Shown one piece after another: positions 16,751 through 25,584 of a DNA stretch of 64,000 nt. Every line of letters begins with the position of its first letter. Position 1 is the stretch's first letter. Source of the DNA: Bacteroidia bacterium (lineage in GTDB: Bacteria; Bacteroidota; Bacteroidia; Flavobacteriales_D; Sanyastnellaceae). The stretch covers positions 62,001 through 126,000 of the forward strand of contig JAUICJ010000001.1 of assembly GCA_030427925.1 (NCBI GenBank), written 5' to 3'. The translations under genes and the position numbers were made by a program. Under the pieces are notes generated by a model. That model had not been told where the DNA came from. It ran no database searches and was given only the letters and a program-made list of their open reading frames with translations.

Positions 16751-17602
16751 CTAGCCAAACCGATATCCCAAGGCGAAAGCCCGCTCGCTGAAACCAATGG
16801 ATTGCGTGGCACCCGCTTCCACGTCCGGTCCTTGAATGCGCACCCACGGAAGGTGAATGCCTCCGGATTGGGCGGTGAGTTGCAAGAACAAATGGCGACC
16901 CGCGTGGAACCGAGCGCCCAACAGCGCACTCGCCCCATACCCCGATACGTGCTGGGCATTCTTCGTCCGCTCGCCGGCCCAGGTAAAGTCGGTGCTGCAC
17001 ACTGCCAATCCCGCACTGAGCGTCGCGAACGCATCGATCCAGCTGTTGGGAAACCGTTCCGTTTCGACCAATCGCGCCGTCCGCTCCAGCCCCACACGCA
17101 CAAAATTCAATCCGTCGCTGTGCTCGTAATTGAAGCCTTCTCCCCACCAAAACTGCTCCCCATTCAACGCCACGACTGAGTTGGGGTCAATGGCCGCGCC
17201 CAAATCCCCCGCGGCGGCCGTGCCACTGGCCGTCAACCACTGGTCGGACAACTTGTATTTCATGTGATCCCATCCGATGCTGACCCAGGTTTGGTCTGCA
17301 ATGCGCCGCGCAAAACGCACATCGAATTGGGGAATGGTGAACAGCGTCGGATTGAAATAGACCTTGCCTTGAAAGCGCTCTGGAATGTCGGTGGCGGCGG
17401 CGTCTTCGAACGTAAGGTCGAACGCGCCATTGGGCCCTTCTCCCCACAGGTGCACATCCGAGCGCAAGTAGCTCGACCGGTTGTACCCCCAACTCATGTA
17501 CCAATCCGCTTGCTGAGCTGCGGCGCTCGCCCCACTTCCCCAGCATGCAAACGCCAGCGCTATCCAACGCGGGTAAAGTTCCCGCCAACGTCCATCAATC
17601 AT
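16751..17602 (-). CDS. Predicted outer-membrane beta-barrel protein
   Basis: A 283-residue protein with an N-terminal signal peptide ([18 protein letters not shown]) and alternating amphipathic strands ([55 protein letters not shown]). It ends in FALGYRFG; a C-terminal aromatic strand like YRF is typical of outer-membrane barrels. No specific family recognised. The ATG follows a TAACTTGC box by four bases. It is convergent with the coiled-coil gene (nine-base gap) and divergent from yraN. Confidence 0.78.
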   Translation of the reverse strand: MIDGRWRELYPRWIALAFACWGSGASAAAQQADWYMSWGYNRSSYLRSDVHLWGEGPNGAFDLTFEDAAATDIPERFQGKVYFNPTLFTIPQFDVRFARRIADQTWVSIGWDHMKYKLSDQWLTASGTAAAGDLGAAIDPNSVVALNGEQFWWGEGFNYEHSDGLNFVRVGLERTARLVETERFPNSWIDAFATLSAGLAVCSTDFTWAGERTKNAQHVSGYGASALLGARFHAGRHLFLQLTAQSGGIHLPWVRIQGPDVEAGATQSIGFSERAFALGYRFG

Positions 17603-17639
17603 GCGTGCAAGTTACACGGACGGCCGCGTAATTCGGGTC

Positions 17640-18074
17640 ATGAATGAAGGGAAGGAAGTCCCCACCTGCACCCGCTCGAGTGAGCTGGGCAGGTGGGGCG
17701 AGGCGTTGGCCGCCCGCTACTTGGTGGCAGGGGGGTATCAAATCCTCGAGCGCAACTGGCGGGCCGGCCGAACGGAAATCGACCTCATCGCCCGGCACCG
17801 GCACGACACCGTATTCATCGAAGTGAAACTGCGGTCCGACCGTGGGCCTTCGGTGGGGCTCGACTCGGTTCGGGCCGAAAAGCAAGCCCGCATCATCCGG
17901 GCTGCCCACCGGTTTCTGTGCACGCGCGCACGAGCCGGGGGCCAGCCGCGCTTCGACGTCATCTGCATCCGGTACGGGCCTTCGGGGTGGCGGTTGGACC
18001 ATTGGGTGGACGCGTTCATTCCCCTGCCCAATCCGCGCAGGCCGCGCATTCGCGGAACATCGCCCATCGGCTGA
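17640..18074 (+). CDS. yraN: YraN/UPF0102 family nuclease-like protein
   Basis: About 144 residues from the ATG giving MNEGKEVP; 13 upstream in-frame residues are unlike the family. The UPF0102 signature is clear: [36 protein letters not shown] and [12 protein letters not shown]. This is a restriction-endonuclease-like fold in which the Glu-Asp and Glu-x-Lys residues are conserved. The cellular role is not firmly established; links to DNA processing are suggested for homologues. It lies just before the pseudouridine synthase-like gene. Confidence 0.92.
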   Translation: MNEGKEVPTCTRSSELGRWGEALAARYLVAGGYQILERNWRAGRTEIDLIARHRHDTVFIEVKLRSDRGPSVGLDSVRAEKQARIIRAAHRFLCTRARAGGQPRFDVICIRYGPSGWRLDHWVDAFIPLPNPRRPRIRGTSPIG

Positions 18075-18092
18075 CCACGCGGGTTGAAGGGT

Positions 18093-18100
18093 TATCTTTG
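18093..18100 (+). promoter_or_regulatory. TATCTTTG promoter box six bases before ATG
   Basis: An exact match to the Bacteroidota -7 element TAnnTTTG. It ends at 18100 and the ATG begins at 18107, so RNA would start at or next to the start codon. No clear -33 TTG is seen at the right distance. Confidence 0.6.
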
Positions 18101-18106
18101 CGCCAA

Positions 18107-18964
18107 ATGAAGCAATCCCCATCCACAGGAGGCCGCGGTCGCGGTGGCAACAAGTCCTCGGCGAAGCGCCGGCCTTCGGGAAAACCCACCGCTCCGCACA
18201 AAGGACGCAAGCCTGCGAGCCGTGGCAAGAAACCCACTTCCACGCCACCATCGAACGGGCCCATCCGGTTGAACCGGTATTTGGCCCTTTCGGGCGTTTG
18301 TACCCGACGCGAAGCGGATGTGTTGATCGAAACGGGCGCCGTGAAAGTCAACGGAGAGGTGGTGACGACCATGGGGTACAAGGTGAACGCTGCCGACTCG
18401 GTCAACGTGGGCGGCACGACGATCAAGCCGGAAAAAAAGCGCTACATCCTCCTGAACAAGCCGAAGGGGTTCAGCGCAACATCGGAAGACCCCCGAGGCC
18501 GACGCACGGTGATGGACCTCGTTCGCAACAAGTACCGCGAAGGGGTGTTCCCCGTTGGAAAAATGGAACGCGAGGCTACAGGATTGTTGCTGATGACGAA
18601 CGACGTAACCGTCGCAGAGCGCTTGGGGCACCCGAGGCACGCCGTGCGTCAGATTTACCAAATCACCCTCGGCGAGCGCATCAGCGGAACGCACATCGAA
18701 AAGATGTTGGAGGGATTCGTGTTGGATGAAGGGTTCGTCAAGGCAACCGAGGTGTCGGTGCTCGACGAGGACAGGAGGCAAGTGGGCCTGGAGTTTCACT
18801 CCAACAGAAGCCGCATCGCTCGAAGGCTCTTTGAACACTTCGGCTACCGCGTACTCAAAGTGGATCGGGTGGTTTTGGGCCACTTGACGAAGAAGGATTT
18901 GCCGCGCGGGCATTTCCGGGAACTCACTGAATCCGAATTGAACTTGTTATGGATGTCGCTGTAA
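18107..18964 (+). CDS. RsuA/RluB-family pseudouridine synthase-like protein with altered catalytic motif
   Basis: A 285-residue protein. A basic, low-complexity N-terminal tail (about residues 1-48, rich in Lys, Arg, Ser and Pro) precedes an S4 RNA-binding domain (RLNRYLALSGVCTRREADVL) and a pseudouridine synthase domain (YILLNKPKGFSATSEDPRGR, YRVLKVDRVVLGHLTKKDLP). In the family the catalytic block reads GRLDxxTxGLLLLTNDG, with Asp attacking the uridine. Here it reads GKMEREATGLLLMTNDV: Glu replaces the catalytic Asp and the last Gly is lost. Activity is therefore uncertain. The Bacteroidota RluB tail on the N terminus is normal. The gene overlaps the next one by 16 bases. Confidence 0.88.
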   Translation: MKQSPSTGGRGRGGNKSSAKRRPSGKPTAPHKGRKPASRGKKPTSTPPSNGPIRLNRYLALSGVCTRREADVLIETGAVKVNGEVVTTMGYKVNAADSVNVGGTTIKPEKKRYILLNKPKGFSATSEDPRGRRTVMDLVRNKYREGVFPVGKMEREATGLLLMTNDVTVAERLGHPRHAVRQIYQITLGERISGTHIEKMLEGFVLDEGFVKATEVSVLDEDRRQVGLEFHSNRSRIARRLFEHFGYRVLKVDRVVLGHLTKKDLPRGHFRELTESELNLLWMSL

Positions 18965-19689
18965 ATCAATCCAGTGCGCTGGTCATCATCCCGACCTACA
19001 ATGAACGCGAAAACGTGGTTCGGATGCTCGAGACGGTCATGGGGCTCGAGGGTGATTTTCACGTCTTGGTGGTCGATGACGGCTCGCCTGACGGAACCGC
19101 CGGATTGGTCAAGGAAATGCAGGGCACACATGCCGGGCGCATCCACCTCCTCGAACGCTCTGGAAAGCTGGGATTGGGAACGGCCTACATCGCTGGCTTT
19201 CGCTGGGCGTTGGAACGGGACTACGCCTACATCTTCGAGATGGACTGCGATTTCTCCCACAACCCGAAGGACCTCATCCGATTGAAGGCCGCATGTGAAA
19301 AGGGGGCCGGTGTTGCGGTGGGATCTCGCTACGTACGGGGGGGCAAGGTGGACAACTGGCCCTTGGGCCGGGTGTTGATGAGCTACTTCGCGTCCATATA
19401 CGTGAACCTGGTGCTCTGGCTCGGGGTGCACGACAGCACGGCGGGATTCAAGTGCTACCGCCGGGAAGTCTTGGCAAAAATCAACCTCGACCGCATTCGG
19501 TTCATCGGATATGCCTTTCAGATTGAAATGAAACACAACGCGAAACGGCTTGGATTCCGCATCGAGGAAGTGCCCATCACGTTCATTGATCGCCAATTTG
19601 GGACGAGTAAAATGAGCATGGGCATCTTCAAAGAGGCGTTCCTCGGTGTGTTGCAAATGCGGTTTCGCCGTGTGATTCCCTCCGAATAA
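18949..19689 (+). CDS. Polyprenol-phosphate mannosyltransferase-type GT2 glycosyltransferase
   Basis: A 246-residue soluble GT-A glycosyltransferase resembling DPM1-type dolichyl/polyprenyl-phosphate mannosyltransferase, which moves a sugar from a nucleotide donor to a lipid phosphate at the inner membrane. Motifs are VIIPTYNERENV, VVDDGSPDGTA (donor binding), EMDCDFSHNP (the acidic metal-binding region), VGSRYVRGG and a final RQFGTSKMSMGIFKEA block. The length matches the short form without C-terminal membrane helices. The ATG lies inside the end of the upstream gene, so the two are likely cotranscribed. The exact sugar is not decided by the sequence. Confidence 0.92.
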   Translation: MDVAVNQSSALVIIPTYNERENVVRMLETVMGLEGDFHVLVVDDGSPDGTAGLVKEMQGTHAGRIHLLERSGKLGLGTAYIAGFRWALERDYAYIFEMDCDFSHNPKDLIRLKAACEKGAGVAVGSRYVRGGKVDNWPLGRVLMSYFASIYVNLVLWLGVHDSTAGFKCYRREVLAKINLDRIRFIGYAFQIEMKHNAKRLGFRIEEVPITFIDRQFGTSKMSMGIFKEAFLGVLQMRFRRVIPSE

Positions 19690-19700
19690 AGCCCCTGCAC

Positions 19701-21041
19701 ATGAAGACCCTGTTCAAGCAAGCAAACGTCGTGAACGAAGGCACCGTCGTGGAAGCCGACGTGCTGGTGGAAGGAGGCGTCATCCGCGAAGTTGGGGCCG
19801 GATTGGTTGCGGAAGGGGCGCACGTGGTTCCTGCAAAAGGAAAGTGGTTGATGCCCGGCGCCATCGACGATCAGGTGCACTTTCGGGAGCCGGGGTTGAC
19901 CCACAAGGCGGAAATCGCTACGGAATCTGCCGCAGCAGCAGCAGGAGGCATCACATCGTTCATGGAAATGCCCAATACGGTGCCGCAAGCCTTGACGCAG
20001 CAACTCCTCGCTGACAAGTACGAGCGGGCGGCTGAAGTGAGCGCTGTGAACTACAGTTTTTTCATGGGCGCTTCGAACGAAAACATCGAGGAAGTCCTGA
20101 AAACCGATCCGAAGCGCGTCTGCGGCGTGAAGGTGTTCATGGGCTCCTCAACGGGCAACATGTTGGTGGACAGCCGAAGCGTGCTGGACGGGATTTTCAA
20201 GGAAAGCCCCACTTTGGTGGCGACCCACTGCGAAGATGAGGCCACCGTACGCAAAAACTTGGAGGCGGCCCGCGCTCAATTTGGAGAGCACGTGCCGATG
20301 GCCCAACACCCCATCATCCGCAGCGAAGAAGCGTGCTACCGGAGTTCGTCGTTGGCCGTGGAATTGGCCACGAAGCACAACACCCAACTGCACGTATTGC
20401 ACATCTCCACGGCCAAAGAATTGGCGCTGTTCAACAACGCATTGCCCCTGGAGGAAAAGCGCATCACCGCCGAAGCGTGCATCCACCATTTGTGGTTCAC
20501 CGACGCGGACTACGAGGAGAAAGGAACGTTCATCAAATGGAACCCTGCAGTGAAACGGGCTTCAGACCGGCAAGCCCTGCGCGCAGCATTGCTCGATGGC
20601 ACCATCGATGTCGTCGCCACCGACCACGCTCCCCACACCCTCACGGAGAAGAACCAAGGCTATTTCCAAGCGCCATCGGGAGGTCCCTTGGTGCAGCATG
20701 CCGTGCTGGCCATGCTCGAAATGGTCCGGGAGGGATGGATCGGGGTGGAGCGGGTCGTTGAACTGATGGCACATCGGCCAGCGCGGTTGTTCCGCATTCC
20801 CAACCGGGGATTCATTCGGCCAGGATACGCGGCGGATTTGGTCCTCGTCGACCCGGCAGCGGAAACTGTGGTTCGGCGGGAAACGTTGCTCTACAAATGC
20901 GGGTGGTCGCCGTTTGAGGGCACGACCTTCCACAGCCGCATTGAAGGCACGTGGGTCAATGGGGTGCAGGTTTGGGATGGTCGACGGGTGCTCACGCAGG
21001 CGGGGAATCACGCGGGGGAACGACTGGAATTCAATCGATGA
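19701..21041 (+). CDS. pyrC: Dihydroorotase
   Basis: A 446-residue amidohydrolase of pyrimidine synthesis, closing carbamoyl aspartate to dihydroorotate. The metal-site motif reads IDDQVHFREPG: the first His of the usual HxH is Gln, as I recall for other Bacteroidota dihydroorotases. Other ligands are present: KVFMGSSTGNM (candidate carboxylated Lys), VATHCEDE, LHVLHISTAKE and VATDHAPHT. An alternative is the non-catalytic dihydroorotase-like paralogue, but the full set of remaining ligands favours an enzyme. The stop overlaps the next ATG (ATGA). Confidence 0.9.
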   Translation: MKTLFKQANVVNEGTVVEADVLVEGGVIREVGAGLVAEGAHVVPAKGKWLMPGAIDDQVHFREPGLTHKAEIATESAAAAAGGITSFMEMPNTVPQALTQQLLADKYERAAEVSAVNYSFFMGASNENIEEVLKTDPKRVCGVKVFMGSSTGNMLVDSRSVLDGIFKESPTLVATHCEDEATVRKNLEAARAQFGEHVPMAQHPIIRSEEACYRSSSLAVELATKHNTQLHVLHISTAKELALFNNALPLEEKRITAEACIHHLWFTDADYEEKGTFIKWNPAVKRASDRQALRAALLDGTIDVVATDHAPHTLTEKNQGYFQAPSGGPLVQHAVLAMLEMVREGWIGVERVVELMAHRPARLFRIPNRGFIRPGYAADLVLVDPAAETVVRRETLLYKCGWSPFEGTTFHSRIEGTWVNGVQVWDGRRVLTQAGNHAGERLEFNR

Positions 21042-21409
21042 ACCGTTGGTGGATTGGGGCGATGTTGCTCACCCTCGGGTGTTCCTCGGCACCGAAAGGG
21101 CCGCCGGAGGGCATTTTGGAGGCGGACGCGTTCATCGACGTGATGGCCGACATCCAGTTGTTGGAAGCGAGTTCGAAAAAGCGGCTGAGGCGGGAGGACG
21201 ATGAAGTGGCCATTTACCGAGGCCAATACCAAGCCATCTTTGAATCCCACGGCATCACCGAAGCGGAATTCCGGTCGAGCCATACGTGGTGGTTTGATCA
21301 CCCCGAATTGCTCAATGGCGTTTACGATGGCATCATCGAGCGGTTGAATGAATGGGAGCGGACGTGGACCGAAAGCGAAGGTCAGCCTCCCGTGCGGGAT
21401 CGCAAGTAA
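21038..21409 (+). CDS. DUF4296 lipoprotein
   Basis: A 123-residue predicted lipoprotein: WWIGAMLLTLGCS ends in a lipobox with Cys15. The body matches the small DUF4296 family of Bacteroidota, with FIDVMADIQLLEASSKKR, then YQAIFESHGITEAEFRSS and a helical C terminus. These genes commonly sit beside dihydroorotase and an epimerase in this phylum, as here. ATGA overlap with pyrC implies translational coupling. Function unknown. Its last 28 bases overlap the convergent epimerase gene. Confidence 0.85.
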   Translation: MNRWWIGAMLLTLGCSSAPKGPPEGILEADAFIDVMADIQLLEASSKKRLRREDDEVAIYRGQYQAIFESHGITEAEFRSSHTWWFDHPELLNGVYDGIIERLNEWERTWTESEGQPPVRDRK

Positions 21410-22398
21410 TCCTCTGCCGTTCGCTGCACCGTCGGGAGCATGGGGGTGAACGATGCGTTCAAGGTCCGCTGGAGCTTCGCCGTGCTGTAGCGGTGAGTTC
21501 GAGCCGAAGTCCGCAGCGCTTCGCGGGTCACAAAGGCCGGACGGCGGGTCACGATTTCGGCCAGTCGCGCCACGCGCCATGCCACTTCAGCGACCCATCG
21601 ATGAACGGGCCAAGCCGGGCGCTGGACTCCCAACGCGTCGGCCATGGCGTCGAACAGGGTTTGGTAAGCCGCATGAAAACCGCACACCACGAAGCGCTCA
21701 CCCCAGATGCTGGCCTCCACGACCTTCCACGCCACGACCGCGACATCATCCGCGGCCACAAACCCATTGGAGCCCTTCGGGTAAAAGCGCAGCCCACGGG
21801 CGACTTGCGCAATCAAGGCCGCGCTGCTTCGTCTGTAATCGCCCGGTCCGATGACGATGACGGGATTCAAGACGGCCACGCGCAGCCCTTCTTCCTGACC
21901 GCGCCACACTTCCAACTCCGCTTGGTACTTGCTCCGAGCGTAGTCGGAAACCGCCGGACCATCTTCAAACACCGCATCCTCATGCACTTCCGGCTCCCCA
22001 GGCTTGCGGCCCAACGCTGCAACGGAAGAAATGTAGACCAACTCCTCAACGCCCACAGCGAGCATGGCGTTGACCACGTTGGCCGTGCCTTCCCGGTTCA
22101 CCTGCATCATCCGCCGGGCATCCCGGCGATTGAACGAAACCAAGGCTGCCGCATGCACAACTCGTCGGGCTCCCTCAAACGCGTCCTCCAAGGAAAGGCC
22201 GTCTTCCACGTCGCCCTCGGCCCATTCCAGGCGATCGAATGCTCCGGGATCGTCCGGGAGGGAGAACTTCAGAAAAGATTGAAGCCGAAGCCGATCGGAG
22301 TTGGGGCGGACCAAAACCCGCACCGATTCGCCCTGCGCGAGCCATTCCCGCACCAAGTGCATCCCGACCGAACCCGTTCCTCCCGTGATGACGTTCAT
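21382..22398 (-). CDS. NAD(P)-dependent epimerase/dehydratase (extended SDR)
   Basis: A 338-residue Rossmann-fold oxidoreductase of the extended SDR family. Visible are the N-terminal TGGTGSVGMHLVREWL dinucleotide-binding loop, VVHAAALVSF, the active-site YARSKYQAELEVW (YxxxK motif is Y-A-R-S-K) with SSVAALG supplying Ser, and NPVIVIGPGDY. The substrate is unknown; relatives act on nucleotide sugars, dihydroflavonols or sterols. The ATG follows a TACCTTCG promoter-like box by five bases. The 3' end overlaps DUF4296 on the other strand. Confidence 0.9.
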   Translation of the reverse strand: MNVITGGTGSVGMHLVREWLAQGESVRVLVRPNSDRLRLQSFLKFSLPDDPGAFDRLEWAEGDVEDGLSLEDAFEGARRVVHAAALVSFNRRDARRMMQVNREGTANVVNAMLAVGVEELVYISSVAALGRKPGEPEVHEDAVFEDGPAVSDYARSKYQAELEVWRGQEEGLRVAVLNPVIVIGPGDYRRSSAALIAQVARGLRFYPKGSNGFVAADDVAVVAWKVVEASIWGERFVVCGFHAAYQTLFDAMADALGVQRPAWPVHRWVAEVAWRVARLAEIVTRRPAFVTREALRTSARTHRYSTAKLQRTLNASFTPMLPTVQRTAEDYLRSRTGG

Positions 22399-22454
22399 GG
22401 GGACGAAGGTAATTCTGAAATGTGCGAAGTAATTTGGCCTACGCGGAGCAAGCC

Positions 22455-24251
22455 ATGAAGAAAACGGACCACATTCAGAGCATTCTCGAACGCCTGCCTC
22501 TCAAGCCGGGCGTTTACCAGCACTACGATGCGGACGGTCGGTTGCTCTACGTGGGCAAGGCGAAGGAACTGCGCAAACGCGTGGCGAGTTACTTCACGAA
22601 GCAGGCCCTGGATCATGGGAAGACACGGCTGCTCGTATCGAAAATCGCAGACATCAAGTGGCTCGTCACGCCCACCGAAGCGGACGCATTGCTGCTGGAA
22701 AACAGCCTCATCAAGGAGCACAAGCCGCTGTACAACATCCAGCTGAAGGACGACAAAACGTACCCGTACATCGTCATCAAGAAGGAGCCGTTTCCTCGGG
22801 TGTTCGCCACGCGCAAGCTGATCCGCGATGGGAGCGAATACTTCGGGCCGTATCCGAGTGCGCGGGCAATGCACGTGGTGTTGGAGCTGTGTCGGAAGCT
22901 GTACCCGATTCGGACGTGCTCGCTGGCGTTGACGCCGACGAACGTGCACGAAGGGAAGTTCCGGGAGTGCTTGGAGTACCACATTGGGAACTGCCACGCG
23001 CCGTGTGTGGGGCGCCAAAGCGAGGAATCGTATGGGGAAGCCGTTGCGGCGATTCGGCACATCCTGCGCGGGGATTTGCGGTCGGTCGAGCGGCTGCTGC
23101 GCGAGCGCATCGAGGAGGAGGCCGCGGCGTTTCGATTCGAGGAGGCTGCGGGGTTGAAGAAGCGGTTGGATTTGGTCCAAAAATTCCAAGCGAAGAACAC
23201 GGTCGTCCACCCCTCCATCCACGATGTGAACGTCTTCACGGTCGTCAGCGACGTCCGAACAAGCTATGTCAACTTCCTGAAAATCAACAACGGAAGCATC
23301 GTGCAAGGCCAAACCGTTGAAGTCCGAAAGCGCCTTGGCGAAACCGATGCAGAAGTGCTCGAAGCGGCCATTCCCCTGCTTCGCGACCGGTTCAACAGCG
23401 ACTCGCCCGCCGTCCTCACCCACCACGCAGTGGACGTGCCCGGCGTGGAAATCGTGGTCCCTCAGCGCGGGGATAAAAAGCGGCTCATCGAACTGTCCGA
23501 GCGCAACGCCACCTACTTCATGCGGGACCGGCAAAAGCAACTCGAGCAAGTCGACCCGGAAGCCGCCACGTCCCGGCTGCTCGAAACGGCCGCCGCCGAC
23601 CTCAGGCTCCAAGAACTGCCCCGCCACATCGAGTGCTTCGACAACTCGAACATCCAGGGCACGAATCCCGCCTCCGCGTGCGTGGTGTTCAAAGACGGCA
23701 AACCGTCGAAGGCCGATTACCGCAAATTCAACATCAAAACCGTCGTGGGTCCCGACGACTTTGCCTCCATGCGCGAGGTCGTTTACCGGCGCTACCACCG
23801 GCTCCGCGAAGCAGGCGAACCGTTGCCGCAACTCATCATCATCGACGGAGGCAAAGGCCAACTGTCGCACGCGGTGGAGGCGCTCGAAGAACTCGGCCTG
23901 ATGGGCACGGTTGCCATCATCGGCATTGCAAAACGGCTCGAGGAAATCTTCTTCCCGGGCGACTCCATCCCGCTTTACATCGACAAGCGGTCAACGACGT
24001 TGAAGCTCATCCAGCATCTGCGCAACGAAGCGCACCGGTTCTCGCTCTCACACCACCGCGACCGCAGAAGCAAGGACGCCCTTCGGTCCGCGTTGGATGA
24101 AGTGCCCGGCGTGGGGCCGACCACGCGTCAAAAGCTGCTCACGCACTTCGGGAGCGTCGAAGGGGTGCGGGGCGCATCGGAGTCCGCGCTGCTGGACGTG
24201 GTCAACCTCAAGGTCGCCCGAGCGATCCTCGGCCATTTCAAGGCGGACTAA
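22455..24251 (+). CDS. uvrC: Excinuclease ABC subunit C
   Basis: Nucleotide excision repair nuclease making both incisions around a lesion bound by UvrB. About 598 residues, the normal length. The domains in order are GIY-YIG (PGVYQHYDADGRLLYVGKAK), the UVR/UvrB-contact helix pair (EEEAAAFRFEEAAGLKKRLD), the RNase H-like 3' nuclease domain (IECFDNSNIQGTNPASA, VVGPDDFASMREVVYRRY, IDGGKGQL) and C-terminal helix-hairpin-helix (EVPGVGPTTRQKLLTHFG). I chose the ATG giving MKKTDHIQ; a GTG 11 codons upstream is possible. The stop overlaps the convergent DCC-protein gene by four bases. Confidence 0.97.
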   Translation: MKKTDHIQSILERLPLKPGVYQHYDADGRLLYVGKAKELRKRVASYFTKQALDHGKTRLLVSKIADIKWLVTPTEADALLLENSLIKEHKPLYNIQLKDDKTYPYIVIKKEPFPRVFATRKLIRDGSEYFGPYPSARAMHVVLELCRKLYPIRTCSLALTPTNVHEGKFRECLEYHIGNCHAPCVGRQSEESYGEAVAAIRHILRGDLRSVERLLRERIEEEAAAFRFEEAAGLKKRLDLVQKFQAKNTVVHPSIHDVNVFTVVSDVRTSYVNFLKINNGSIVQGQTVEVRKRLGETDAEVLEAAIPLLRDRFNSDSPAVLTHHAVDVPGVEIVVPQRGDKKRLIELSERNATYFMRDRQKQLEQVDPEAATSRLLETAAADLRLQELPRHIECFDNSNIQGTNPASACVVFKDGKPSKADYRKFNIKTVVGPDDFASMREVVYRRYHRLREAGEPLPQLIIIDGGKGQLSHAVEALEELGLMGTVAIIGIAKRLEEIFFPGDSIPLYIDKRSTTLKLIQHLRNEAHRFSLSHHRDRRSKDALRSALDEVPGVGPTTRQKLLTHFGSVEGVRGASESALLDVVNLKVARAILGHFKAD

Positions 24252-24631
24252 TCCAAGAACCGGGCGTGCTGGTCCGGTGAGGGCAGGGTGCATTGCGTAC
24301 CAAACCACCGGTGCCGGGACCGGCTGACGATGCGGTAAATCGGGTTCGCCACAGGCGGCCAAATCGCACGCAATCCCCAGGCGGTCACGTGCGGTGCCAA
24401 GGCATGAATGGCGGCGCTTTCGATTTGGGCTACGTGGGCCGGCGATTCGAGGTAAACGACGGTGGTGAACGGCGGTCGGCGCAGGGATTCGGGGAGGAAA
24501 CGAGCGGCATGATCCCCTTGCAACGGGGCGAATGAAAGCGGGGATTCGGGACGCAATCGCCGGAGAACCCAGCGCACCGAACGATCGCACAGGCCGCAGG
24601 CTCCGTCGTAAAAGAGCACAGGTCCCGTCAT
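24248..24631 (-). CDS. DCC-family (DUF393) thiol oxidoreductase-like protein
   Basis: A 127-residue protein with the family signature FYDGACGLCDRSVRWVL (D-G-x-C-x-x-C), a short thioredoxin-like domain presumed to do thiol-disulfide chemistry, and the conserved FAPLQGDHA and YRIVSRSRHRWFG segments. The start is set by the ATGA overlap with the upstream nitronate monooxygenase gene, which implies coupling. The substrate is not known. It is the last gene of the long leftward run beginning at slyD or thiL. Confidence 0.88.
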   Translation of the reverse strand: MTGPVLFYDGACGLCDRSVRWVLRRLRPESPLSFAPLQGDHAARFLPESLRRPPFTTVVYLESPAHVAQIESAAIHALAPHVTAWGLRAIWPPVANPIYRIVSRSRHRWFGTQCTLPSPDQHARFLD

Positions 24632-25584
24632 TCGGGCCAAGCAAAATGCGGGTCGTGGATGCCTGCCGAAAGGGCGCGGTATTCGCGTTCGATGGAGGCG
24701 ACGATGTCGGCCGCAGGCAGAAGGTCCGCGAGGCGGGAGGCCACTTGGCCGATTTCCAATTCACCCTCGGCGAGGTCGCCTTCGAACATCCCGCGTTTTG
24801 CCCGACCGCGGCCGAGGAGTTCGGCCAGCTGTTCCGGTGAAGCATGGTCCGCCTCTGCGGTCCAAACCCGGTGCGCAAAGTCGTTTTCAAGCAGCCGAAC
24901 CGGGGTCAAGGCCTTCAGGCTCAATCGGGTTGACCCCTCGCCGGCTTCGACCACGGCGTCCTTGAAGGCGCGGTGGGCCGAAGACTCGTGGGAAGCGACG
25001 AACCGCGAACCGATTTGGACCGCCTCGGCGCCGAGCGCGAAGGCGGCGAGCGTGGTGCGGCCGTCGTGGATGCCCCCAGCAGCGATGACGGGGATGCTGC
25101 ACGCCTCGGCCACGGCGGGCACGAGGCACAGGGTCGTGGTTTCTTCGCGGCCGTTGTGGCCGCCCGCTTCAAAGCCCTCGGCCACCACGGCGTCGACGCC
25201 CGCGGCTTGCGCCTTCAGCGCGAACTTCACGGAGGAAACCACGTGCACCACGCGGATCCCGTGGGCATGCAAATGATCCGTCCACGCCTTCGGGTTGCCC
25301 GCGCTGGTGAACACGACCGGCACCCCGAGTTCCACAATGCTCGCCATGTGCTCCTCGATCGAAGGGTAAATGAGCGGGACGTTGACGGCAAACGGTCGAT
25401 CGGTGGCGGCTTGGGTCTTCTTGATTTGGTCTCGAAGCACTTCAGGATACATGGAGCCTGCGCCCAAAATGCCCAAGCCCCCTGCATTCGAAACCGCGCT
25501 GGCCAGCTCCCACCCTGAACACCAAATCATGCCCGCCTGGATGATGGGAAGCCGGACCCCTAACAACTCACAAATCCGATTCAT
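24628..25584 (-). CDS. Nitronate monooxygenase / FabK-like flavoprotein
   Basis: A 318-residue TIM-barrel flavoprotein of the 2-nitropropane dioxygenase family. Motifs include RLPIIQAGMIWCSGWELASA near the N terminus, SNAGGLGILGAG, VVAEGFEAGGHNGREE (FMN phosphate region with the catalytic-type His), IPVIAAGGIHDGR and LGAEAVQIGSRFVA. The family includes nitronate monooxygenases, which detoxify alkyl nitronates, and the FabK enoyl-ACP reductases; the sequence alone does not separate them with certainty. The gene overlaps both neighbours by ATGA junctions, and a TATCTTCT box lies just before its ATG. Confidence 0.88.
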   Translation of the reverse strand: MNRICELLGVRLPIIQAGMIWCSGWELASAVSNAGGLGILGAGSMYPEVLRDQIKKTQAATDRPFAVNVPLIYPSIEEHMASIVELGVPVVFTSAGNPKAWTDHLHAHGIRVVHVVSSVKFALKAQAAGVDAVVAEGFEAGGHNGREETTTLCLVPAVAEACSIPVIAAGGIHDGRTTLAAFALGAEAVQIGSRFVASHESSAHRAFKDAVVEAGEGSTRLSLKALTPVRLLENDFAHRVWTAEADHASPEQLAELLGRGRAKRGMFEGDLAEGELEIGQVASRLADLLPAADIVASIEREYRALSAGIHDPHFAWPE

